In this document: in pieces, positions 1 through 7,065 of the stretch
How positions within the stretch are numbered: position 1 is the first letter of the stretch
How the letters are laid out: each line of letters begins with the position of its first letter
NCBI GenBank assembly: GCA_910587495.1
Contig: CAJUMT010000083.1
Span: forward strand, 1-13,519
Direction of reading: 5' to 3'
Length of the DNA stretch: 13,519 bases
Origin: an uncultured Lachnospiraceae bacterium
GTDB taxonomy: Bacteria > Bacillota_A > Clostridia > Lachnospirales > Lachnospiraceae
The notes under the pieces: model-generated
What the model was told of the DNA's origin: nothing
Database searches by the model: none
Seen by the model: only the letters and a program-made list of their open reading frames with translations
Position numbers and translations under genes: made by a program

Positions 1-913
1 CAAAATTCATACTGATATAACTTTTTAATGATTCGTAAGTTTCTGTGCTCGTCCAATAATTACCCATTCTCTTTCTGCGGATCGAATCTACTACCGACTT
101 GGGATTATAGATATGCAGCCCTTTTCCGAGTCTGTAACCATCATACCACTGCCTGGCTTTTTCAAAATCCATATGATACTCTTCATACAGCTGTTTCACT
201 TCTGATTCCGTAAAACCAACATATTCCGCCAGAACATCCGGCTCCAACATGGTAAATTCATCAAAATTATTCAAAGCGGATTCTGTCCCGTACTTCTTTA
301 CAGGAAGGATTCCTGTCAGATATGCAAGCTTTACAAATTTTTTTGAAGGCGCATCTTTAAATAAACTGCGGAGAAATAAAATATATGTTTTCTGCGCCCT
401 TTCATCATATTTGCTTTCCCGAAAAACAGCATCCCATTCATCAATGACAATGACAAATTTCTTTCTGCAGGCTTTATTTACCTGTGCCAATACCAGAGCC
501 AGTTGTTGTATGTTTTCTGAGCAGCAATCCTGATAGCATTCCTTCACTTCCTTGATCACAGCTTCCTGCAGTACGGATACAATGCCGCCTGTATCACCTG
601 TCTGATTCAGGAATGAATTAATATCTATATGGATCACATCGTATTGATTTCTATGCTGTTCGTATCCTTCTTTTTTCGCAATCTTTTTATCTTTGAAAAG
701 TTCTGATGAATCACAGCTGTTGTCATAATAAGCAGTCAGCATTTCGGCAGTCATAGATTTTCCGAAGCGCCTCGGCCTGCTCACACAAATATATCTCTGT
801 TCCGAATCCAGCACAGAATTTGTATATTCCAGCAACCCTGTCTTATCAACATAAATCTGCGAACGCAGTGCGCTTTGGAAGCCTTCGTTTCCCGGATTCA
901 GATAAATGCCCAT
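1..913 (-). CDS. AAA-ATPase-like / PD-(D/E)XK family protein, N-terminal part (cut by window edge)
   Basis: An open frame runs without interruption from an ATG at 913-911 to the left edge, giving 304 residues; the C-terminus lies outside the window. Visible motifs are an N-terminal NPGNEGF/YVDKTGLL segment, a Walker A SRPRRFGKS at about residues 45-53, a Walker B VIDEWD at 156-161, a sensor-like LTGILPVKK at 199-207, EYVGFTESEV near 230, WYDGYRLG at 257-264 and NYW at 285-287. This order is that of the AAA-ATPase-like family (PF09820), which usually carries a PD-(D/E)XK nuclease-like C-terminal domain (PF08011); that part would be off-window. The start is supported by AGGGGGA six bases upstream and by alignment of its first residues (MGIYLNPGNEGF) with the paralogue at 11863 (MGNYLNPGNSGF). 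A near-consensus promoter lies just upstream. Family members are common and multicopy in gut Clostridia, and their cellular role is not established. Confidence 0.9.
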   Translation of the reverse strand, partial: MGIYLNPGNEGFQSALRSQIYVDKTGLLEYTNSVLDSEQRYICVSRPRRFGKSMTAEMLTAYYDNSCDSSELFKDKKIAKKEGYEQHRNQYDVIHIDINSFLNQTGDTGGIVSVLQEAVIKEVKECYQDCCSENIQQLALVLAQVNKACRKKFVIVIDEWDAVFRESKYDERAQKTYILFLRSLFKDAPSKKFVKLAYLTGILPVKKYGTESALNNFDEFTMLEPDVLAEYVGFTESEVKQLYEEYHMDFEKARQWYDGYRLGKGLHIYNPKSVVDSIRRKRMGNYWTSTETYESLKSYISMNF

Positions 914-945
914 TTCTTTCTCCCCCTCATTCCTGCTGTAACTGT

Positions 946-974
946 ATTATAGCCGCTTTTTGCCTATGTGTAAA
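946..974 (-). promoter_or_regulatory. Promoter of the left-edge ATPase gene
   Basis: On the minus strand there is TTTACA (969-974), a 17-bp spacer, then a perfect TATAAT (946-951), about 32 bases upstream of the ATG at 913. This is a near-ideal sigma-A-type promoter. It shows that the ATPase gene has its own transcription start although it follows the kinase locus on the same strand. Confidence 0.8.
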
Positions 975-979
975 CGGAT

Positions 980-1009
980 AAAAACACAGCCTGTCCGGCC
1001 TGGTGCTGT
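980..1009 (-). terminator. Possible weak terminator after the HTH gene
   Basis: Immediately after the stop codon of the small HTH gene, the minus strand reads ACAGC, a 14-base GC-rich interval, GCTGT, then G and five T. The 5-bp stem (1005-1009 with 986-990) could be extended by short inner CC/GG pairing. The T-run at 980-984 and the position between a stop codon and the next gene's promoter fit an intrinsic terminator, but the stem is short. Confidence 0.4.
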
Positions 1010-1243
1010 CTACCGCACCATCCTGTATCCGCTTTCGGACGGATCGTAAATCACCTGCCCATAATCTTTTCCTTCCACAATCTGATCCGCCAGAAAAGCC
1101 CGGATGTCGGAGATATCCCTCTGGATCGACTTTTTACTCACCTGAAACCACTCCGCTTCTTTCCATATGTGGATGCACTCACCCTGCTGCAGCCTGACAA
1201 AGATACACAAAATCCGATAATTTTTATTTGCCTTCGTATTCAT
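1010..1243 (-). CDS. Small DeoR/WYL-type helix-turn-helix protein lacking the WYL domain
   Basis: This gene encodes a 77-residue protein that begins MNTKANKNYRILCIFVRL and contains a winged-HTH stretch, including WFQVSKKSIQRDISDIRAFL at about residues 32-51, then QVIYDPSESGYRM near the end. This is the recognisable N-terminal DNA-binding part of Firmicute WYL-domain regulators, which normally continue for roughly 200 more residues with a WYL sensor domain. Here a TAG follows GYRMVR, and no WYL continuation was seen in the bases downstream, which hold a terminator-like hairpin and a promoter. The ATG at 1243 was chosen because homology begins there. The same frame stays open upstream to another ATG at 1396, but that part overlaps the kinase gene and looks unlike the family. 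The ribosome site (GGGGCAGG) is weak and close. It lies 85 bp after the kinase stop on the same strand, so co-transcription is likely. It could be a functional stand-alone DNA-binding protein or a decayed remnant. Confidence 0.6.
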   Translation of the reverse strand: MNTKANKNYRILCIFVRLQQGECIHIWKEAEWFQVSKKSIQRDISDIRAFLADQIVEGKDYGQVIYDPSESGYRMVR

Positions 1244-1328
1244 CCTGCCCCATCTTTCGCCCGTCTTTTGCCGACCGGTGAAGCAAGCATAGCAAATTGC
1301 CTGTCTTAGTTTGTAATAGTCATTCGCT

Positions 1329-4300
1329 TTATTCTCTTTTAAACTCGATCTCCTGATGTTCATAGTTGTCAGAAAACCATTGCAGGAGTCCCACATATTG
1401 TTTTTTAGATTCGCAGGACTCTGCCAAGGGAATCACATTGTCTTTCAGCCCGGCGATTTTATCGACTGCATGATTATCCAGTTTCCCTTTCACCATAAGT
1501 TCCATCTGTTCATAAAACATCTTTTCTGTCTGGCCATCCGGACGCAGATCTTTGACCAGGCGGCAGTCCGGACAGGATGCGACAACCATATACGCGGCAT
1601 ACAAATACAGATTAACCGCTTCCTCCATATATCCCAGATCTTTCAGCACATCTGCCAGCTGATCGTTTCTCCATTCCCAGTCAGAAAATTCTTCTTTGTC
1701 CAACTCTATTCTCATCGTCAGCATTTTTTCATATAATTCAATGATCAACGCGTAGGTTTTCTCTCTGTCTTCCAAATGCGTGGAGCATGTAATCCTGTCA
1801 TAAGCAAGGCTACAATAATTTTTATAACTACTATATTTATATTGTCCCAAAACAGGCGATATCACATCTATCGCTTTCTGAAGGCAATGCATCTTCTTTT
1901 CAAAATTATCCACAAGCCCATATTTATGCGCCGCATCGCTCCATATCTCATATTTATTTTCATCCGTGTACAGGCTGCCTTCGGTCTCTCTTTCTGCCAG
2001 AAGCGCGTAGTCGCACTTTTTCCGCACCTCCTGCACCTGCTCAAAATCATATGTATATACCCGATTCATACATTCTGCCAATACACGATAGATCCGGTTT
2101 TGCACATAGATATCCTGCATCTGAAAACGGTCATAATACTGCCGGGCAGTTTCACAGCAGCGAAGCGCTTCCTCTTCTGTATCATAAGTATTGCATCTTA
2201 AATATTCAGCATATGCGGTCAGAAAATGTACATACCATTTTCCATACCTGTCATTATCCTGACATGCAGCAAATATCTGTTCATAAATATTTCTGATCAA
2301 CATTTTTCCCTGATAGTTGTCAACCCGTTCTAAAAGCTTCGAAATTTCCTCAAACCAGCCTTCCGAAATATCCATAGAGCTTACATATTCTGTTATAAAC
2401 TCACACAGCTCGTCCGTCAGACCTTTTTCCGGTTCCAGCAGTCTGTAATATTTGACGGCTTCCTCCCAGAATCCCTGCTTTACCTGCGGATTTTCTTCTA
2501 TTATGAAAAGCCAATAGTACGCCTCTGTCATTCCGGCAGCCGCGTCATGGACGCTTCCTTCTTCCTGAAACAGAGACTCATTATAATGAAGCAGTTCTTC
2601 CGCATATGCTTTCGCTTCTTCCAATCTGTTTTCCGACGTCAATACCCGGATCAGATCCACACAGGCGTCATTGGCATATGTATTCTCTTCCTTATTATAT
2701 TGCAATATACGCCTAAGATACTCTTTGACCTTCTCCGTATATCCTGCCTGTTTACATACCCTTACCAGCTGATACAAGATACTTTCATCAAACCACGCCT
2801 GGTCTTCATACGCTTTTTCATAGTATACAACCGCACCGTCATAATCTCCTTTTTCTTCATAGGCATACGCCATGTCCTCGTCGCTTATACCATCTCCATA
2901 AAGACAAACAATACACCCGTCTTCATCTGTACATTTTCTCAGACTGTCTATCCGTTCCTGATACCATCTTGCTTTTTCCATATCTGAAAAATATTCACAT
3001 CTGTACAAAGCCATCACATTCTTGTCCGAATAAAAATCCCGGATTTTCTCCAGCATTTCTTCTTTATCAGAATCTGCAAGGCCAGACAAAAGGATGTTTT
3101 CTGTCGCCAGATCCAGGATATCCATAATCTTCAAATACAGTTCATCCAGTTCTTCGATCCTCCCACCACTCGCAGTTATTTCAAATTCTATCGTAAGCAG
3201 GTTGTCCACCTCTGTCCCAATCTCTGTACATACCTTCGCAAGATACGCCGGATCATCTGAGTACTTTCTGCAAAATTCCACGGTTTGATCCAAAAGTTCT
3301 GCCATCTCTTTGAACTTATATATGTAGTAATCGTCCATATCCAACTCTGATTCAAACATATCTTCACAGTCTGCCGCGCATTTTATTTTTTTGCGGTATA
3401 TTTTCTGCAATAGATCCAAAGCCTCCCTGTCCGGGCTCTTTACGCATATTTCCTCTGCCCTCTCCAGGTATGCTTTCTCTCCATATGCTGTGCAGAGTTT
3501 TGCATATGGTATGCGGATGCCGTTTAGCCGTTCCATAAAGCCTGCAAAAAATTTATATTTTACTCGCCATTCAGAATGATTTACCGTATCCGAATCCCAG
3601 AACCGCGTCATGGCATCCACCAGATGGGGGCAGTTCTCCGCGTCAGGCTTTAAATCGTGATATACCAGATCAAGAATGATCTGATGCAGCGAGATTTTGT
3701 CCGTCATACCGTTATATTCTATCCATCCCCTTCTGATCAGAAGATCCAGTTCTTTTGCGCTCTCCTTCATATCACATAATTCCTGGAATTTTTTTCTGGA
3801 TATCCGAATATTTCCAAGCAGGGAAAGGCTGCGGATCAGCTCTTCTTCCGGCGCAGAAAAGCCCGACACATCAAACAGAACCCGGATATGGCCGTTGACG
3901 CTTTCTGCACGCCGTTTCTGGTCCTTTCTCTGCCTGATCCCGATCTCTTCCGTGTTGATAGTCCCTTCTTTTTCCAGGAATTTCTCGTATAAATCCTTCG
4001 GTGACTCCTTTGTATCCCTTAAATACTTCGCGATCAGCTCCACTGTCATCGTATGGCCGTCCACCAAAGTAAGGATCTGCCAAACCGCCTCCCTCTGCGC
4101 ATCCGTGTAATCGCAGTTGTTATACGCGTCAAACAGCTGCATGACTTCTTCCATGCTTTCCATCCTGCCGATATGGATCTGGGGATAATTATAATCCCGA
4201 AAATCTTCCCTTGTTGTGATAATAAATTTACAGGGACAGGCAAAAAGCGCTTCCAGATCCTTATCCTGATCCACGTCAAAATTATCAATGATCATCAGAT

Positions 4301-5573
4301 CATCCGAAGTCAGTATTTCTTTCAGAATGCCAAGTTTGCGTTTAAAATACTCCCTGCTGTTTTCGCCTTCTTCCTGCTCCACTTTGCCTATCAGGATCTG
4401 CTGATTCAAAAGTTCCTCTATAGAAGACTCATAGACCGTATGTACAATCGTATCATACTGTGATCTGTATATCTGCGCATATTTTCCCGCGATCTCCGTC
4501 TTGCCGATTCCGCCCAGCCCGGACAAAAAGACCAGCTGATGATCCTTAAGTTTTTCATGGATCTTCTCAAGTTCTTCCTTTCTTCCGATAAAGCATTCAG
4601 AATTATATTGAAACGAATCGTATACAAAGACCCCCTCTGCATCGGACAGGCTAATCAGTTCGTCCAGGGCGGCTATTACCTGCTCCATATGCGCCCACCT
4701 GGAAACAACCGACAACGACAGGCTTTTTCTGAAAAATTCTTCCATCTTTCTGTACAGCTTAGGCTGAAACCGCATATCTTTATACTTCATACACGAAAAA
4801 TCGTACCCGGCAGACAGCCTGCAGTCGTCTGCTTCCGGCCTTCTTCCGAATATTTTATAAAATGCCACTGCCCCGACAGAATAAATATCCGTATGATACC
4901 CGATCCGCGCAAGCTGCCCCTGCACCTGCTCCGGAGCGGAAAAGCCCTCTGAGAACGACAGCCTGTATGGCGCATTTCTTTCCAGTTCTTCCACGGCCAC
5001 CACGGAATCAAAATCAAAAAGTAATATATGTTCTTCCGTCTCCGGGATTACAAACACATTTTCCGGCTTGATGTCCAGATGAAAATATCCGTTCTCATGA
5101 TATTTCCTGATCAACTGCGCCAGACTGCGAATATGCATAAACAATTCCTGTAACGACTGATCCTGATAAGTCTGATAATCCGTTCCTTCATCAAAGGACA
5201 TAACAGCATAGCAGGTCTGATTCTGTTCCATGAAGTCGCTTACATTGACTGTGGAATTTACAAGTCCAAGCAGCGCTTTTATCCTGGCATTCTGACTGTA
5301 ACTCTCTTTAAAATACTGCTTTTCTTCCTCAAACCGCGCCTGGCAGTCCGAAGGTACAAGGATCATGCCGTCCCCGCTTCGCCGCATCGGCAGACCATGC
5401 GGGCAGCATTCCCTTACCCTTACCTTATGCGCTACGCCTATACTGTCTATGTAGTTTGCGTCATATACGATGCTTCCGGCTCCCCTGCCAACCTCCCGGC
5501 TGATCTCTATCTCTTTCTTATCCCTGGTATATAACCTGCTCCCTGCTTTCAGGCACTCTCTTTTATCGCTCAT
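1329..5573 (-). CDS. Kinase-like / STAND (NB-ARC-like) NTPase / TPR-like multidomain protein
   Basis: This gene encodes 1414 residues from the ATG at 5573. The ATG was chosen because AAAGGGTGGAG precedes it closely; a GTG three codons upstream (5582) is the alternative. Residues about 23-310 form a Ser/Thr protein kinase fold: glycine loop VGRGAGSIV (28-36), HLDIKPEN (165-172, catalytic D167), DFD in place of DFG (187-189), SAPEQ (212-216) and a D229-I-Y-S-V-G segment. The position normally held by the VAIK lysine appears to be Arg (VRVRE, R54). Residues about 327-520 form a STAND-type NTPase: FIGRKEEL, P-loop GLGGIGKT (352-359), Walker B LMIIDNFD (426-433), IITTRE (451-456) and a GHTMTVELIAKYL segment. 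A winged-helix-like region follows (about 570-645). The rest is long and alpha-helical with TPR-like repeats, for example AYAYEEKGDYDGAVVYYEKA near 902-921. No membrane segment or signal peptide was seen, so it is probably cytosolic. The family is NLR-like: repeats sense, the NTPase switches, and the kinase would be the output. Relatives of STAND proteins act in phage defence or regulation; its role here is inferred, not shown. Confidence 0.9.
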   Translation of the reverse strand: MSDKRECLKAGSRLYTRDKKEIEISREVGRGAGSIVYDANYIDSIGVAHKVRVRECCPHGLPMRRSGDGMILVPSDCQARFEEEKQYFKESYSQNARIKALLGLVNSTVNVSDFMEQNQTCYAVMSFDEGTDYQTYQDQSLQELFMHIRSLAQLIRKYHENGYFHLDIKPENVFVIPETEEHILLFDFDSVVAVEELERNAPYRLSFSEGFSAPEQVQGQLARIGYHTDIYSVGAVAFYKIFGRRPEADDCRLSAGYDFSCMKYKDMRFQPKLYRKMEEFFRKSLSLSVVSRWAHMEQVIAALDELISLSDAEGVFVYDSFQYNSECFIGRKEELEKIHEKLKDHQLVFLSGLGGIGKTEIAGKYAQIYRSQYDTIVHTVYESSIEELLNQQILIGKVEQEEGENSREYFKRKLGILKEILTSDDLMIIDNFDVDQDKDLEALFACPCKFIITTREDFRDYNYPQIHIGRMESMEEVMQLFDAYNNCDYTDAQREAVWQILTLVDGHTMTVELIAKYLRDTKESPKDLYEKFLEKEGTINTEEIGIRQRKDQKRRAESVNGHIRVLFDVSGFSAPEEELIRSLSLLGNIRISRKKFQELCDMKESAKELDLLIRRGWIEYNGMTDKISLHQIILDLVYHDLKPDAENCPHLVDAMTRFWDSDTVNHSEWRVKYKFFAGFMERLNGIRIPYAKLCTAYGEKAYLERAEEICVKSPDREALDLLQKIYRKKIKCAADCEDMFESELDMDDYYIYKFKEMAELLDQTVEFCRKYSDDPAYLAKVCTEIGTEVDNLLTIEFEITASGGRIEELDELYLKIMDILDLATENILLSGLADSDKEEMLEKIRDFYSDKNVMALYRCEYFSDMEKARWYQERIDSLRKCTDEDGCIVCLYGDGISDEDMAYAYEEKGDYDGAVVYYEKAYEDQAWFDESILYQLVRVCKQAGYTEKVKEYLRRILQYNKEENTYANDACVDLIRVLTSENRLEEAKAYAEELLHYNESLFQEEGSVHDAAAGMTEAYYWLFIIEENPQVKQGFWEEAVKYYRLLEPEKGLTDELCEFITEYVSSMDISEGWFEEISKLLERVDNYQGKMLIRNIYEQIFAACQDNDRYGKWYVHFLTAYAEYLRCNTYDTEEEALRCCETARQYYDRFQMQDIYVQNRIYRVLAECMNRVYTYDFEQVQEVRKKCDYALLAERETEGSLYTDENKYEIWSDAAHKYGLVDNFEKKMHCLQKAIDVISPVLGQYKYSSYKNYCSLAYDRITCSTHLEDREKTYALIIELYEKMLTMRIELDKEEFSDWEWRNDQLADVLKDLGYMEEAVNLYLYAAYMVVASCPDCRLVKDLRPDGQTEKMFYEQMELMVKGKLDNHAVDKIAGLKDNVIPLAESCESKKQYVGLLQWFSDNYEHQEIEFKRE

Positions 5574-5582
5574 CGTCTCCAC

Positions 5583-5697
5583 CCTTTGTATATCCTCCCG
5601 TCCGCCGCAGCCTTCACGCTGACAACAGATTTTTCATAGAAGTTTCGGACGTTCTGTGATATAGTATACATGAAATATACAGCAAAGGAACCGGCCT
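5583..5697. promoter_or_regulatory. Divergent intergenic promoter region
   Basis: This spacer between the kinase-STAND gene (minus) and the unknown 428-residue gene (plus) must serve both. An AT-rich core at 5658-5680 contains overlapping -10 candidates: TATAGT (5660-5665) or TATACA (5665-5670) on the plus strand and TATACT (5663-5668) on the minus strand. No convincing -35 was found for either. A GTATAC palindrome (5664-5669) and a short GTATA/TATAC inverted repeat (5664-5668 with 5676-5680) sit in the core and could bind a regulator that controls both directions. Ribosome sites are AAAGGAA (5684-5690) for the plus gene and AAAGGGTGGAG for the minus gene. Confidence 0.45.
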
Positions 5698-6984
5698 ATG
5701 AAAAAAAGTTATACTATTTTTAATGAGAACAGCATAACCGGTTTTCGCTCTTTGGACGCAGACCTGGAGGCGATTGATTTTTTAAAAAATCCTGCCAATT
5801 TCCGTCCCTTTGCCCAGGGACTTACAGAACTGCTGGAAAAAAAGAAATTTCAGGGGAATCTTAATGATCCTGCGGAAAAAGCCGCCTGGCTTTGGTTCAG
5901 ACTTTGCGAGATCCAATCCAGTATAGAAAAAGATACCGTATACGCATGGTTCCGGGGCGTCTGCCGTCCCAAAATCGAGCCGGGAAGCCGGCGGCGCATG
6001 TACGAATTGTGTTTTGCTCTTCATCTTTCCTATGAAGAAACTGTCTGGTTCTTTCATCATGTATATTTTGACCGCTGTTTCAACTGCCGCACGGTGGAAG
6101 AAGCCGTATTTTGCTTCTGTCTGCTGCATGACAGGCCATATGAGGAAGCGCTCCGTATCATACAGGCTGCAGCATCCACAGATGTCGCGCCAAAAAAACC
6201 GAAATCCTTTGAGATTAACTATACACATTTTATTCAAAACCAGATCTTCCATTTTCAAACAACAGAACAATTTGTGGCTTTCCTGTCAGACCACCGACCG
6301 GATTTTAATGCCTGGAATAACAGCGCAAGGGAAACCATACAGGCTCTTTTCCTTGCATTGACTGGTGATGCATACTCCAAACCGGTCATTGACCGTCTGA
6401 AACGTACACTCTACCGCCGAAGCAATATTTCTGTTACGGATATTTCTGTCAATGATATACAAAAATGCGGACTTCTTATACAGGAACTCTATGCCGACGC
6501 GCTGCACCAGAGCGCCCAGTCTGTCCCGGAATATATCCTGGACGCCATCGGAGGGAAAAATACCTTTGCAAATACCTTCGTACTGGACCGGCTCTTAAGT
6601 AGCGTTACCGGGCTGTCCAAAAATCCGGATATTCCTTATGTCGTCTGTAACAATTTCCCAAGCAAAAAAGTGCTGTCAGACGTACTGAATGAAACAAAGG
6701 TAAACACTTCCAGATCTTACGATGCAATCCGCAAGACTTTGGTTCTTCTCGATTTTTATGTATTTTGGCTGCGTGTAAAGCTTGGAATCACAAAAACAGA
6801 AAGTTATGTAAGGGAGGAACTGGCGCAGGTTTACAGAGACGAGGCGGACACACGCCTGTACCACTGCGGTTATGAGCCGCTGTTTGCAGGAAATCCATAT
6901 GACTGGATCTTCCTTTGCGCGGCGCAGAATGAAGATCCGCCGGGATTTTTTCGGAGCCTTGTGGCGGGATTGATGGAAGAATGA
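5698..6984 (+). CDS. Conserved-looking protein of unknown function, possible HTH-like N-terminus
   Basis: This gene encodes a 428-residue soluble-looking protein; I do not recognise its family. The start ATG follows AAAGGAA with a 7-base spacer. Residues about 58-160 are alpha-helical and rich in Cys and aromatic residues: an AWLWFRLCEIQ helix, VYAWFRGVCRPKIEPGSRRR (81-100), MYELCFALHLSYEE, then VYFDRCFNCRTVEEAVFCF. The VYAWFRG..P....R..MYELCFAL pattern is reminiscent of a helix-turn-helix in which the recognition helix is followed by a conserved helical repeat, but this is a visual impression only. The C-terminal half (about 170-428) has no known catalytic motif, signal peptide or membrane segment. 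The gene lies divergent from the kinase-STAND gene with only 124 bp between starts, so it may be that protein's regulator, substrate or adaptor. The next gene downstream has its own promoter. Confidence 0.75.
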   Translation: MKKSYTIFNENSITGFRSLDADLEAIDFLKNPANFRPFAQGLTELLEKKKFQGNLNDPAEKAAWLWFRLCEIQSSIEKDTVYAWFRGVCRPKIEPGSRRRMYELCFALHLSYEETVWFFHHVYFDRCFNCRTVEEAVFCFCLLHDRPYEEALRIIQAAASTDVAPKKPKSFEINYTHFIQNQIFHFQTTEQFVAFLSDHRPDFNAWNNSARETIQALFLALTGDAYSKPVIDRLKRTLYRRSNISVTDISVNDIQKCGLLIQELYADALHQSAQSVPEYILDAIGGKNTFANTFVLDRLLSSVTGLSKNPDIPYVVCNNFPSKKVLSDVLNETKVNTSRSYDAIRKTLVLLDFYVFWLRVKLGITKTESYVREELAQVYRDEADTRLYHCGYEPLFAGNPYDWIFLCAAQNEDPPGFFRSLVAGLMEE

Positions 6985-7013
6985 AGAAAATTTTTGCATT
7001 TTACTGCAAATAC

Positions 7014-7042
7014 TTGTTGTTTTTTATTCTTTATGCTATGCT
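7014..7042 (+). promoter_or_regulatory. Probable promoter of the AAA_14/DUF4143 gene
   Basis: TTGTTG (7014-7019), a 17-bp T-rich spacer and TATGCT (7037-7042) lie 24 bases upstream of the ATG at 7066. The spacing is ideal and the hexamers are moderate matches. A short inverted repeat TTTGCA/TGCAAA (6993-6998 with 7005-7010) lies just upstream and could be an operator or a weak end signal for the preceding gene. Confidence 0.5.
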
Positions 7043-7065
7043 GTGCATGACAGGAGGGCTTTACA

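Noticed and set aside
1244..1396. N-terminal extension of the small HTH gene to an upstream ATG at 1396
   Set aside because: The extra residues overlap the kinase gene in another frame and do not resemble the WYL-regulator N-terminus, which starts naturally at 1243.
1356..5071. Several plus-strand open frames of 60-146 codons antisense to the kinase-STAND gene
   Set aside because: They lack ribosome sites and family likeness, and lie opposite a gene with a complete, motif-rich reading frame; they are mirror frames.
6993..7010. TTTGCA/TGCAAA inverted repeat as a terminator for the 428-residue gene
   Set aside because: The stem is only 6 bp, AT-rich, and not followed directly by a T-run; it is noted only as a possible operator near the next promoter.
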